Assembly: GCA_035264765.1 (NCBI GenBank)
Contig: DATFPQ010000212.1
Location: 1-26,087 of the forward strand
Reading direction: 5' to 3'
DNA from: DATFPQ01 sp035264765
GTDB lineage: Bacteria; Actinomycetota; Actinomycetes; Actinomycetales; Angustibacteraceae
DNA: 26,087 bases
Shown here: positions 7,419 to 16,309 of the stretch, piece after piece
Position numbering within the stretch: the stretch's first letter is position 1
Layout: each line of letters starts with the position of its first letter
The notes under the pieces: model-generated
Databases searched by the model: none
Seen by the model: the letters and a program-made list of their open reading frames with translations, nothing else
Told to the model about the DNA's origin: nothing
Translations under genes and position numbers: made by a program

Positions 7419-9425
7419 ATGTCGGCCCCGACCTCCGCCGGTGCAGCCCCCGAACGCGTCCAGGAGCCGTCCCGGGCGGCGGACGAGGCGGCGCACGAGC
7501 GGACCGAGCTGCCGGCGGGACCCGCCGCACCCACGGCGAGAGCGGCCACCCGGCTGCGTCCGGTGCCTCCAGGGGCGGCGCGCGTGACGGGCGGTTTCTG
7601 GGCGGACCGCCAGCGGGCCAACCGCGAGACTGCCATCCCTAGCGGCCAGGAGCGGCTGGAGTCCGCGGGCAACCTGGACAACCTGCGGATCGCGGCCGGG
7701 ACCGCGACGGGCGAGGCGCGTGGTCCGATCTTCATGGACTCCGACGTCTACAAGTGGCTCGAGGCGGCGGCCTGGGAGTACGGCCGGCAGCCGTCGGAGG
7801 AGCTGCTGGAGGCTCAGCGCGCGGTCACCGAGATCGTGGCTGCGGCCCAGCAGCCCGACGGGTACCTCGACTCCGTCGTGCAGATCGAGGGCAAGGGTCG
7901 CTACCGCGACCTGCCGTGGAGCCACGAGCACTACTGCGCCGGGCACCTGTTCCAGGCCGCCGTGGCGCAGGTGCGGTGCACCGGCGACCGTGGCCTCCTG
8001 GAGGTCGCCATCCGGCTCGGGGACCACCTGGTGGAGACGTTCGGCGAGGATCGGCGGCACGACGTCGACGGGCACCCCGTGGCGGAGATGGGCCTGGTCG
8101 AGCTGTACCGGGAGACTGGCAACCGCTCCTACCTCGAGCTCGCCCGGTACTTCGTCGAGGCCCGCGGTCACGGCCTGATGGACAGCTACGGCAAGGAGCC
8201 GACGTACTTCTCGGACCGTGTCCCGGTGCGCGAGCAGACGACCGTCGAGGGGCACGCCGTCCGCGCGGTGTACCTGGCGGCCGGCGCCGCCGACGTGGCA
8301 GTCGAGCTGGAGGACGCCGAGCTGCTGGAGGCCCTCACCCGGCAGTTCGCGCACATGCTGGCGACCAAGACCTACGTCACCGGGGGGCTGGGCGCGCGCT
8401 GGGACTGGGAGGCGTTCGGGGACCCGTACGAGCTGCCGGCGGACCGGGCCTACGCCGAGACCTGCGCGGCCATCGGCGGTGTGCAGTGGGCCTGGCGGAT
8501 GCTGCTCGCGACCGGCGACCCGGTCTACGCGGACGCCGGCGAGAGGATGCTGCACAACGGTTTCCTCGCGGGGGTGTCGCTCGGCGGCGCGGAGTACTTC
8601 TACGTGAACCCGCTGCAACACCGCGACGGTGCCCACCCCGACGAGAACCGCAGCCCGGCGCACGGCCGGCGCGGGTGGTTCGACTGCGCCTGCTGCCCGC
8701 CCAACATCATGCGGATGCTGTCGAGCCTGGACGGTTACCTCGCGACCAGCGACGACGACGGCGTGCAGCTGCACCTGTACGCCTCCAGCGAGGTCACCGC
8801 TGCCGTGGGCGGCGGCGCGGCCCGGCTGTCGGTCGAGACGGACTACCCGTGGGACGGCCGCGTGCGCGTGCAGGTTCAGGAGTCCCCCGAGGCGGAGTGG
8901 ACGCTCTCCCTCCGCGTCCCCGGCTGGGCCGAGGGCGCCACCCTCACCGTGGACGGCGAGCAGCAGGCCGTGACGGCCGGCGCCTACGCGACCGTGCGCA
9001 GGGTCTGGAGCGCGGGTGACGTCGTCGAGCTGGTCCTTCCGATGACCGTCCGGCTCACGGAGGCCGACGAGCGCGTGGATGCAGTCCGCGGTTGCGTCGC
9101 GATCGAGCGCGGGCCGGTCGTCTACGCCGTCGAGCAGGCCGACCAGCCGGACGGCGTCCTCGTGGACGACCTGCGGCTCGACGTCTCGGCGCCCCTGGAG
9201 ACCGAGCACCGCCCCGACCTGCTGGCCGGCGTGACCGTGGTCCGTGCCGGGGGCCGCTCGCCGGCCCACACCGCGCAGCCCTGGCCGTACCGGCCGGCAA
9301 CGACTGCTGCGGCTCAGCCGCAGCCGGCCGAAGAGGCCCCGGTGACGGCCGTGCCGTACTTCGCCTGGGCCAACCGGGGGATCGGGCCGATGCGGGTCTG
9401 GATTCCTCGCGCCGACCGGGCCTGA
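7419..9425 (+). CDS. GH127 beta-L-arabinofuranosidase
   Basis: A 668-residue glycoside hydrolase of family 127, removing beta-L-arabinofuranose units, probably in the cytosol since no signal peptide is seen. The family's zinc-cysteine site is clear: Glu347 and Cys349 in AYAETCAAIG, and the Cys425-Cys426 pair in FDCACCPPNIMR. The likely acid Glu331 is in WDWEAFGD. The spacing matches that of HypBA1 from Bifidobacterium longum (Glu322, Glu338, Cys340, Cys417/418). The N-terminal (alpha/alpha)6 domain starts with TGGFWADRQRANRE near residue 58; a beta-sandwich follows from about 440. The first 45 residues are a low-complexity Ala/Pro/Glu extension. The ATG is chosen by GAGGAG 5 nt upstream. First gene of an operon with a sugar ABC importer, which would supply imported oligosaccharides. 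Related activities within GH127 are possible. Confidence 0.9.
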   Translation: MSAPTSAGAAPERVQEPSRAADEAAHERTELPAGPAAPTARAATRLRPVPPGAARVTGGFWADRQRANRETAIPSGQERLESAGNLDNLRIAAGTATGEARGPIFMDSDVYKWLEAAAWEYGRQPSEELLEAQRAVTEIVAAAQQPDGYLDSVVQIEGKGRYRDLPWSHEHYCAGHLFQAAVAQVRCTGDRGLLEVAIRLGDHLVETFGEDRRHDVDGHPVAEMGLVELYRETGNRSYLELARYFVEARGHGLMDSYGKEPTYFSDRVPVREQTTVEGHAVRAVYLAAGAADVAVELEDAELLEALTRQFAHMLATKTYVTGGLGARWDWEAFGDPYELPADRAYAETCAAIGGVQWAWRMLLATGDPVYADAGERMLHNGFLAGVSLGGAEYFYVNPLQHRDGAHPDENRSPAHGRRGWFDCACCPPNIMRMLSSLDGYLATSDDDGVQLHLYASSEVTAAVGGGAARLSVETDYPWDGRVRVQVQESPEAEWTLSLRVPGWAEGATLTVDGEQQAVTAGAYATVRRVWSAGDVVELVLPMTVRLTEADERVDAVRGCVAIERGPVVYAVEQADQPDGVLVDDLRLDVSAPLETEHRPDLLAGVTVVRAGGRSPAHTAQPWPYRPATTAAAQPQPAEEAPVTAVPYFAWANRGIGPMRVWIPRADRA

Positions 9426-9480
9426 CCGGGCGGCCCGCGGCCGCAGTCCGCACTGCTCACCCGTTCACGAGGAGGAAGCG

Positions 9481-10791
9481 ATGGCGCTTCGACGCAGGGA
9501 CGTCCTCAAGCTGGCCGGAGTCGGCGCCCTCGGTGCCGTGCTCCCGGCGTGCGGGTCCCAGCTGCCCGAGCCGAACGTGAGCGCTGCGGGGTTCGGCGAG
9601 GGCGCAACCGGGACCGTCCGGCTCTGGTGCCGGGCGGCGACCCAGGCGGGCGTGCAGGTGACGGTCGACCAGTTCCACAAGGTTCAGAACCGCATCCGGG
9701 TCGAGGTGACGCCGGTGCTCGACAGCCAGTTCGTCACGAAGCTGGCGACGGCGATCCGGGGACGCCAGGTGCCCGACATCGTCGACATCGACGACATCAA
9801 CTCGATGTTGTTCCTGTACCGGGACGCCCTGACCGACCTCACGCCGCTCATCGAGGCGCTCCCGTTCCGGGACGCCATCAGCCCCGGACACCTCGGGCTG
9901 GCCGCGCGCAACGACCGTTACTACGCCGTCCCGTACCTGGCGGACACCTCGGCGATGTTCTACAACGAGCAGCTGCTCGAGCGGGCCAACGTCGACCCCG
10001 AGACGCTCACGGACTTCGACGGGTACCTGGAGGCGGCCCGGCGGGTGCGCAAGCTGGGGTCGGACATCTACGGCTGGTCCATCGCCGCCAACTCACCGGG
10101 CATCCTCGGCTTCGTGGTGCAGCCGCACGTCTGGGCAGCGGACAGCCGGACGATCGTCGGCGCGGTGGGGTCGCAGCGCGCCGCGGTGGCCGACAACAAG
10201 GAGGTACGGCGCACGCTGGAGCTGTACCGGACCCTGTGGCGCGAGGGGCTGGTTCCGCGCGCGAACTTCGCGGACACCGGCACGACGTGGGGAAGCGACT
10301 TCCGTGCCGGGAAGGTCGGACTGTTGCCGGCGAACTACAGCGTCTCGGTGCTCTCGGCCGACAAGGAGGCGCAGGCCAGGACCAGCGTCAAGCTGCTGGC
10401 CGGGCCCGACGGCGGCAGCGCCTTCTTCGACGGCGGTGACAACCTCTGCATCCCGCGCGGAGCACAGAACGCTTCGGGCGCCTGGGAGTTCGCCAAGTTC
10501 GCCCTCGACGTCAAGCAGCAGTCCTCCCTGCCGACCGGCGGCTTCACACCGGTGCGCTCCGACGTCGCGACCCCGGAGTTCCGCAAGTCCTACCCGCAGG
10601 CCGTCGCGCCGCTGGACCGCATCGACCGGGGCTACGCCCCGCCGACCCTGGCGTACAACCTGCTGTTCAACCAGCCGGACAGCCCGTGGATCGCCATGTT
10701 CCGGCAGGCGGTCTTCGACGGCGACATCGACGGCGCCCTGGAGGCCGGTCAGCAGGGTTTCCAACGGATCCTCGACCAGGCCCAGCTCTGA
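9481..10791 (+). CDS. ABC sugar importer substrate-binding lipoprotein
   Basis: A 436-residue family 1 extracellular solute-binding protein. The N-terminus has a twin-arginine-like RRRDVLK motif (residues 4-10), a hydrophobic stretch, and a lipobox LPAC with Cys24, so it is probably exported folded and lipid-anchored outside the membrane. The mature part has the usual sugar-binding pattern: GTVRLWCRAATQ, then YYAVPYLADTSAMFYNEQLLE at about residues 147-167 and the C-terminal NLLFNQPDSPWIAMFRQA. AGGAGG lies 5 nt before the ATG. It starts 55 nt after the GH127 stop and is followed by two permeases. Ligand is inferred to be an arabinofuranose-containing oligosaccharide from its neighbour. Confidence 0.92.
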   Translation: MALRRRDVLKLAGVGALGAVLPACGSQLPEPNVSAAGFGEGATGTVRLWCRAATQAGVQVTVDQFHKVQNRIRVEVTPVLDSQFVTKLATAIRGRQVPDIVDIDDINSMLFLYRDALTDLTPLIEALPFRDAISPGHLGLAARNDRYYAVPYLADTSAMFYNEQLLERANVDPETLTDFDGYLEAARRVRKLGSDIYGWSIAANSPGILGFVVQPHVWAADSRTIVGAVGSQRAAVADNKEVRRTLELYRTLWREGLVPRANFADTGTTWGSDFRAGKVGLLPANYSVSVLSADKEAQARTSVKLLAGPDGGSAFFDGGDNLCIPRGAQNASGAWEFAKFALDVKQQSSLPTGGFTPVRSDVATPEFRKSYPQAVAPLDRIDRGYAPPTLAYNLLFNQPDSPWIAMFRQAVFDGDIDGALEAGQQGFQRILDQAQL

Positions 10792-10846
10792 CCGACCCAG
10801 GCTTTCGACGTCTCGACACCAGACACCACAGGACGAGGTGAGGACC

Positions 10847-11806
10847 ATGGCGCTGTCCGGAGCTCCGGTCAGGACCCAGGCCGCCGCGGAGGCGGCCTCC
10901 CGAGGCCGGCTGCGGGTGCGCGGACGCAGGGGCGGCGGCTCGCTGACGCACCCGGCCAGCACGGGCTGGATGCTCGTGGCGCCGGCGCTGCTCTTCGTCG
11001 TCGTCTTCGTGCTCGCACCGTTGCTGTTCGCGATCTACATCTCGATGACGAACTGGCCGCTGATCGGGTCCTACCGGTTCATCGGGTTCGCCAACTACAC
11101 GGCGATCCTCAAGGACGCCGCGTTCGCCAAGTCGGTGGGCTACACCCTGCTGTACACCGGCATCGTCACGCTGCCCATCCTGGTCGTCGGATACCTGATG
11201 GCGGTGGTGGTCCGCGGCAGGCGCCGGGGCTCGACCCTGCTGCGCACCGTGTTCTTCCTGCCCTACGTGATCGGGCTCAGCGTCCTGAGCTTCATCACCG
11301 TGCTCGAGGCGCAGCCGGACAGCGGTGCGATCAACGTCCTGCTCCGGGCGCTCGGCATCACCGACGGCTCGACCGCCTGGCTGGTCGACGCCAAGCTGGG
11401 GACTGCGCTGATCTGCGCGCTCGTCATCTGGGGTGTCTCCGGCCTCACGATGGTGATGCTGGTGTCCGGCATGCAGGCCATCCCGCGCGACACCTACGAG
11501 TCGGCGGAGGTCGACGGCGCGTCGTGGTGGGAGCGGGAGTGGCACATCACCATCCCCATGCTGCAGCGCAGCATCGCCATGTGCCTGATCCTCTCGGTGA
11601 TCGGATCGTTCCTCGCCTTCACGCAGTTCTTCATCCTCACCCAGGGCGGTCCGGGGACGGACACGACGCCGATCGTCATGTACATCTACCAGCGCGCCTT
11701 CGTCCAGCTGCAGGTCGGTGCGGCCACCGCACTGTCCATCGTCCTCGTGGTCGTGGTCGGGTTGATCAGCGCGGGGCAGTTCTGGCTGCTGCGCGAGAGG
11801 CACTGA
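10847..11806 (+). CDS. ABC sugar transporter permease 1
   Basis: A 319-residue MalF/UgpA-like inner-membrane permease. A basic N-terminal tail (residues 1-35, RLRVRGRRGGG) leads into six predicted membrane helices, the first from about residue 41 (WMLVAPALLFVVVFVLAPLL). The EAA loop that docks to the ATPase is EVDGASWWEREWHITIPML, from residue 221. GGPGTDTTPIVMYIYQRAF near the end is typical of this permease type. The ATG at 10847 follows GAGGTGAGGACC. The much longer open frame upstream lies inside the binding-protein gene and is rejected. It works with the next permease and an ATPase encoded elsewhere. Confidence 0.93.
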   Translation: MALSGAPVRTQAAAEAASRGRLRVRGRRGGGSLTHPASTGWMLVAPALLFVVVFVLAPLLFAIYISMTNWPLIGSYRFIGFANYTAILKDAAFAKSVGYTLLYTGIVTLPILVVGYLMAVVVRGRRRGSTLLRTVFFLPYVIGLSVLSFITVLEAQPDSGAINVLLRALGITDGSTAWLVDAKLGTALICALVIWGVSGLTMVMLVSGMQAIPRDTYESAEVDGASWWEREWHITIPMLQRSIAMCLILSVIGSFLAFTQFFILTQGGPGTDTTPIVMYIYQRAFVQLQVGAATALSIVLVVVVGLISAGQFWLLRERH

Positions 11807-11841
11807 CCGGCCCGCCCGGTCGGTCGTAGACAGGAGCAGAA

Positions 11842-12756
11842 ATGGCGACAGTCAGCGCACCTGAGAGCCGCGTTCGATCGACGGCGCCGTCCCGGCGGGT
11901 ACCGCCGTCAACCGGCGACCGACCGGAGAGCCGGGTCAAGGTGGGGCTCTACGTGCTCGCGGCCGTCCTCTCACTGGTCATCTTCGTGGTGCCCCTGCTA
12001 TGGGCGCTGCTGCGGTCGCTGCAGCCGGCCGCCACGATCACCGCGGCACCCGACCTGTCGACGTTCTTCAAGTTGACGCTCGACAACTTCAGGAACATCT
12101 CGGGCATCGCGACGATCCCGCAGGCCATCCTGAACAGCATCCTGGTCTCGGTGGGCACCGCCATCGTCACCATGCTGCTCGCGACGGCCGCCGGGTACGG
12201 GTTCGGCCGGTTCAAGTTCCGGGGATCCGGCGTCGCGTTCGGGCTGATCCTGATCACGCTGATGATCCCGTTCCAGGCGATCCTGACCCCGCTGTTCCTC
12301 GAGATGAACGCCATGCACCTCACCGACAGCCGGCTCGGGCTGGTGCTCTTCTACTCGACGGTCAACCTCCCGTTCGGCGTGTTCGTGATGCGCACCGCGT
12401 TCGCCTCGGTGCCGAACGAGCTCGAGGACGCCGCGAACGTGGACGGCGCCGGTACCGTCCGGACCCTTGTCAGCGTGCTCCGGCCGCTCGTGGTGCCCGG
12501 GATGGCGACGACCGCCCTGTACGCGTTCCTCGCGTCCTGGACCGAGTTCCTCGGCGCGCTGACCTTCCTGACGCGGCAGGAGCTGTACACCCTGCCGGTC
12601 GCGTTGCTGAACCTGCAGCAGGGCGCTTACGGCAGCATCGACTACGGGTTGCTCGCCTCGGGATCCGTCATCGCCATGATTCCCTGCGTGGTGCTGTTCG
12701 TGACCCTGCAGCGCTACTACGTGGCGGGACTGTCCGCGGGAGCGGTCAAGGGCTGA
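11842..12756 (+). CDS. ABC sugar transporter permease 2
   Basis: A 304-residue MalG/UgpE-like permease with six predicted helices, the first about residues 36-55 (LYVLAAVLSLVIFVVPLLWA). The EAA loop reads EDAANVDGAGTVRTLVSVL from residue 195. AGGAG lies 5-6 nt before the ATG. It starts 35 nt after permease 1 and closes the GH127 operon. No ATP-binding subunit follows, so a shared MsiK-type ATPase is likely. Its last 40 bp overlap the end of the convergent ribokinase gene. Confidence 0.93.
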   Translation: MATVSAPESRVRSTAPSRRVPPSTGDRPESRVKVGLYVLAAVLSLVIFVVPLLWALLRSLQPAATITAAPDLSTFFKLTLDNFRNISGIATIPQAILNSILVSVGTAIVTMLLATAAGYGFGRFKFRGSGVAFGLILITLMIPFQAILTPLFLEMNAMHLTDSRLGLVLFYSTVNLPFGVFVMRTAFASVPNELEDAANVDGAGTVRTLVSVLRPLVVPGMATTALYAFLASWTEFLGALTFLTRQELYTLPVALLNLQQGAYGSIDYGLLASGSVIAMIPCVVLFVTLQRYYVAGLSAGAVKG

Positions 12757-13718
12757 GGCTGCGGCTCGGCCACCTCGGTCAGGAACGCCTCCACGGCGGC
12801 GGAGGTCGGCAGGCTGGGGCTCGCGCCGGCCACCGTCACGGCGAGCGCGCCCGCGGCCATCGCCTGCTGGAGGGCGGCGTCCCACGGCAGCCCGGCGGCC
12901 AGGGCGGCCCCGAGGTGGCCCGCGAAGGCGTCACCGGCCGCCGTCGTGTCGACGGGCGTCACCGGATAGGGCGGGTGGTGCGTGACGCCGTCCGCCGTGA
13001 CGACGGTGGCGCCCTCACCGGCCCGCGTGACGACGGCGCGGCGCACCCCCCGGTCGACGAACCAGCGTCCGGCCCGCTCGGCGCTCGCCCGGTCGACCAC
13101 GGCGATGCCGGTGACGATCCGCGCCTCGGTCTCGTTCGGCGTCACCACGTCGACGGTGGCCCAGAACGCCTCGTCGAACGGTGTAGCCGGAGCAGGTGCT
13201 GGGTCGAGCACCACGGTCAGTCCGTGGTCACGCCCCAGCCGCGCCGCATGCCGCGCCGTCTCGTGCGGGATCTCCAGCTGGAGCAACAGCACGGCCGCTC
13301 GGCTGCTCACGGCGTTCAGCGCGGCCTCGACCCGCTCCGGGGTCAGTGCCGCATTGGCCAGCGGGACCATCACAATGTCGTTCTCGCCCGCCGCGTCCAC
13401 GCGGATGTGAGCGACGCCGGTGGCGCCGGGGACGGTCGCCACCGCTGAGCTGTCGACCCCCTCGGCGGCCAGCCCGTCCAGCACGATGTCGCGGAAGGGG
13501 TCGCTGCCGACGCAGCCGACCATCGTCGTCGGGACTCCGGCGCGCGCCGCGGCGACGGCCTGGTTCGCTCCCTTGCCCCCGAGCACGAGGGTCAGCGAGT
13601 CGCCGATCACCGTCTCGCCGGGGCCGGGGAGACGGCTCGCGAAGGCCGTGACGTCGACGGACACGCTGCCGACGACGACGACCCTCCGGTCGTCGTGACC
13701 TGGCGTCGCTGCGGTCAT
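12717..13718 (-). CDS. rbsK: Ribokinase (PfkB family)
   Basis: A 333-residue PfkB-type sugar kinase, phosphorylating ribose or a similar pentose at the 5 position with ATP. Visible motifs are GGKGANQAVAAARAG (about residues 47-61), the NETEA metal/ATP segment (195-199) and the signature DTTAAGDAFAG with catalytic Asp263. The ATG at 13718 overlaps the stop of the mutase gene as ATGA, so translation is probably coupled. Third gene after the phosphorylase and mutase, it would feed free pentose into the same pool. Deoxyribose or arabinose cannot be ruled out as substrates. Its 3' end overlaps the convergent permease gene by 40 bp. Confidence 0.9.
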   Translation of the reverse strand: MTAATPGHDDRRVVVVGSVSVDVTAFASRLPGPGETVIGDSLTLVLGGKGANQAVAAARAGVPTTMVGCVGSDPFRDIVLDGLAAEGVDSSAVATVPGATGVAHIRVDAAGENDIVMVPLANAALTPERVEAALNAVSSRAAVLLLQLEIPHETARHAARLGRDHGLTVVLDPAPAPATPFDEAFWATVDVVTPNETEARIVTGIAVVDRASAERAGRWFVDRGVRRAVVTRAGEGATVVTADGVTHHPPYPVTPVDTTAAGDAFAGHLGAALAAGLPWDAALQQAMAAGALAVTVAGASPSLPTSAAVEAFLTEVAEPQPQPLTAPADSPAT

Positions 13719-15427
13719 CGGGCTACCGCTCCTGTCTCTTCGGTGACGACGGTTGTCTGCCGGTCCAAGCCGACGGCGGTGACGACGTCGGCTCGAAGGG
13801 ACGCCAGCCGGCGAGCGGCGACGGCGCGGGCACCGGCGAGGTCGTCCGTCGTGACCGGTTCGATCACCTCGAGGTAACACTTGAGTTTGGGCTCCGTGCC
13901 GCTGGGGCGCACCACGACCCGGCCACCGTCGGCAAGGAGGTAGCGGAGGCCGTCCGTCGGGGGCAGGTCGGCGCTGCCCAGCAACAGGTCGTCGGCGCGC
14001 TCGACCGGAGACCCTGCCAGGACGGCGGGCGGGTGCTCCCGCAGCCGGGCCATGGCGCCGGTGATCAGCGACAGGTCAGCCACCCGAACCGCGTACTGCG
14101 CGGTGGCGTGGACCCCGTGCGCGCGGGCGAGGTCGTCTAGCCGGTCGAGCAGCGTGCGCCCCTCCGCCTTGAGGGCGGCGGCGAGCTCGGCGACGAGCAG
14201 GGCTGCGCTCACGCCGTCCTTGTCGCGCACCGAGTGCGGGTCGACGCAGTACCCGAGCGCCTCCTCGTACCCGTACCGCAGGCCGGGGACCCGGGCGATC
14301 CACTTGAACCCGGTCAGGGTCTCGACGTGCCCGACCCGCGCCGCCGCGCACACGGCCGCGAGCTGCCGGCTGGACACGATGGAGCAGGCCATCACCGCGT
14401 CGTCCGGCACGCCGCGGTCGACGAGGTGCGCGCCGAGCAGCACGCCGACCTCGTCGCCGCTCAGCATCCGCCAGCCTCCGGCGGCCTGTGGGTCGGCGAC
14501 CGCGACGGCGCACCGGTCCGCGTCGGGGTCGTTCGCCAGCACGAGGTCCGCCCCGCGTTCGCGCGCCGCGTCGAGGGCGGCGTCGATGGCGCCGGTCTCC
14601 TCCGGGTTGGGGAACGCGACGGTGGGAAAGTCGGGGTCGGGCTCAGCCTGGCTGGGCACGACGTAAGGGGCCTCGAAGCCCGCCGCGACGAGCGCTCTGA
14701 CCAGTACGTCGCCCCCGACGCCGTGCAGCGGCGTGTGGACGACGGAGAGGGCGCGGGGTGCATCCGGGCGGACGACGGCGACGACGTCCCGCAGGTACGC
14801 GTCCAGCACCTCGTCGCCGAGCAGCCGCCACCCCGCCTTCGCGCGCGGTACGTCGGCGACCCGGGCCACGGCGGCGATCTCGCTGGCGATGGCCCGGTCG
14901 GCGGGCGGCACGATCTGACTGCCGTCACCGAGGTAAACCTTATAACCATTGTCCTGCGGCGGGTTGTGACTAGCGGTCACCATCACGCCGGCGTGGGCGC
15001 CGAGATGGCGGATCGCGTACGCGAGCACCGGTGTGGGGAGCGGGCGCGGCAGCAGCAGGGCCTCGCCCCCGGCTGCGGTCACCACCGCGGCGGTGTCACG
15101 GGCGAAGTCGTCGCTGCGGTGGCGGGCGTCGTAGCCGATCACGACCCGAGGGGCGGCGTAGTCGCGCCGCAGGTACGCCGTGAGCCCCGCAGCGGCACGG
15201 ATCACCACGGCGCGGTTCATCCGGTTGGGCCCCGCCCCTACCGCGCCCCGCAGGCCCGCCGTCCCGAACTGCAGGGTGCCGGCGAACCGGTCGGCCAGCT
15301 CGGCGGCCGCGGGCCCGTCGCCGTCCTCGCACCTCGCCAGCAGTCCCTCCAGCTCCTGCCGGGTCAGCGGGTCCGGGTCGTCGTCCCGCCAGGCCCTGAC
15401 TTGCTGCAGGAGCTGCTCGGTGGGCAT
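13715..15427 (-). CDS. pmmB: Phospho-sugar mutase (PMM/PGM family)
   Basis: A 570-residue alpha-D-phosphohexomutase family enzyme, cytosolic. The catalytic phosphoserine is Ser153 in TASHNP, the Mg2+ loop is DPDADR (300-305), the sugar loop is EEALGY (388-393) and the phosphate loop is RPSGTEP (507-513). FGTAGLRG at 54-61 is characteristic of the PgcA-like branch, which includes enzymes acting as phosphopentomutase. Between a nucleoside phosphorylase and a ribokinase, the likely reaction is (deoxy)ribose 1-phosphate to 5-phosphate; this is inferred from context, and hexose phosphates are possible. Its ATG overlaps the phosphorylase stop (TGATG), and its stop overlaps the ribokinase start. The symbol follows the M. 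tuberculosis gene next to deoD. Confidence 0.92.
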   Translation of the reverse strand: MPTEQLLQQVRAWRDDDPDPLTRQELEGLLARCEDGDGPAAAELADRFAGTLQFGTAGLRGAVGAGPNRMNRAVVIRAAAGLTAYLRRDYAAPRVVIGYDARHRSDDFARDTAAVVTAAGGEALLLPRPLPTPVLAYAIRHLGAHAGVMVTASHNPPQDNGYKVYLGDGSQIVPPADRAIASEIAAVARVADVPRAKAGWRLLGDEVLDAYLRDVVAVVRPDAPRALSVVHTPLHGVGGDVLVRALVAAGFEAPYVVPSQAEPDPDFPTVAFPNPEETGAIDAALDAARERGADLVLANDPDADRCAVAVADPQAAGGWRMLSGDEVGVLLGAHLVDRGVPDDAVMACSIVSSRQLAAVCAAARVGHVETLTGFKWIARVPGLRYGYEEALGYCVDPHSVRDKDGVSAALLVAELAAALKAEGRTLLDRLDDLARAHGVHATAQYAVRVADLSLITGAMARLREHPPAVLAGSPVERADDLLLGSADLPPTDGLRYLLADGGRVVVRPSGTEPKLKCYLEVIEPVTTDDLAGARAVAARRLASLRADVVTAVGLDRQTTVVTEETGAVAR

Positions 15428-16266
15428 CAGATCCTCCGGACGACGTCGGCCAGCATCGTGCCGCAGCGCTGCGCGGCCGCCCGGCCGGCCTCGATCACCT
15501 CGGCGTGGTCGAGCGGCGACCCGCCGGTGCCGGCGGCCGCGTTGGTGACCAGCGACACCCCGAGCACCTCCAGGCCGGCGTGTCGGGCGGCGATGGCTTC
15601 CAGCGCGGTGGACATGCCCACCAGGTCGCCGCCGATGACCCTGGCCATGCGCACCTCCGCGGGGGTCTCGTAGTGCGGTCCGGGAAACTGCACGTACACC
15701 CCCTCGTCGAGGTCCGGCTGAACTTCGCGGCACAGCGCCCGCAGCCGCGGGGAGTAAAGGTCGGTGAGGTCCACGAAGGTGGGTCCCTCCAGGGGCGAGC
15801 GGCCGGTCAGGTTGATGTGGTCGCTGATCAGCACCGGCGTCCCAGGCGTCCAGGCGGGGTTCAGGCCGCCGCAGCCATTCGTCAGCACCACGGTGCTGCA
15901 GCCCGCGGCGGCGGCGGTGCGGACGCCGTGCACGACGGCACGCACACCGCGGCCCTCGTAGTAGTGGGTGCGGGTCCCGAAGACCAGCGCCCGGCGGTCA
16001 CTGCCTGCGATCGCTACGGACCGCACCACGCCGCGGTGCCCGGCGACCGTCGCGGCCGCGAAGCCCGGCAGGTCCTCGGTCGCGACCTCGGCCAGCGTCT
16101 CGCCGAGCAGGTCTCCGGCAGGAGCCCAGCCGGAGCCGAGCACCAGGGCGACGTCGTGCCGCGCCGCCCCCGTCAGCTCGGCCAGCCGCGCGGCGGCCGA
16201 GCGCGCGACCTCGAACGGGTCGGTGACGGGGTCGGCCAGGTCCGGAGTCGTCCTCACCGGCCGCAC
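15427..16266 (-). CDS. deoD: Purine nucleoside phosphorylase (trimeric type)
   Basis: A 279-residue enzyme splitting purine (deoxy)ribonucleosides with phosphate to base and pentose 1-phosphate. It shows LVLGSGW (phosphate loop, 41-47), HYYEG (101-105), LTNGCGGLNP (128-137), and FPGPHYETPAEVRM with Glu200 and VTNAAAG with Asn242. These match the purine-recognising Glu201 and Asn243 of the human trimeric enzyme. GTG at 16266 is the outermost start; GTG at 16257 is also possible and neither has a strong ribosome site. First gene of the phosphorylase-mutase-ribokinase unit. The symbol is that used for the same family in M. tuberculosis (not the hexameric E. coli DeoD). Confidence 0.94.
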   Translation of the reverse strand: MRPVRTTPDLADPVTDPFEVARSAAARLAELTGAARHDVALVLGSGWAPAGDLLGETLAEVATEDLPGFAAATVAGHRGVVRSVAIAGSDRRALVFGTRTHYYEGRGVRAVVHGVRTAAAAGCSTVVLTNGCGGLNPAWTPGTPVLISDHINLTGRSPLEGPTFVDLTDLYSPRLRALCREVQPDLDEGVYVQFPGPHYETPAEVRMARVIGGDLVGMSTALEAIAARHAGLEVLGVSLVTNAAAGTGGSPLDHAEVIEAGRAAAQRCGTMLADVVRRI

Positions 16267-16309
16267 GATAGCCGGGTGTTGGCGGGGGGAGCCGTGCGAC
16301 CGCCTGCCG

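Noticed and set aside
7368..9269. A 633-codon minus-strand frame opposite GH127
   Set aside because: It is an antisense shadow: no ribosome site or motif, whereas the plus frame has the full GH127 active site.
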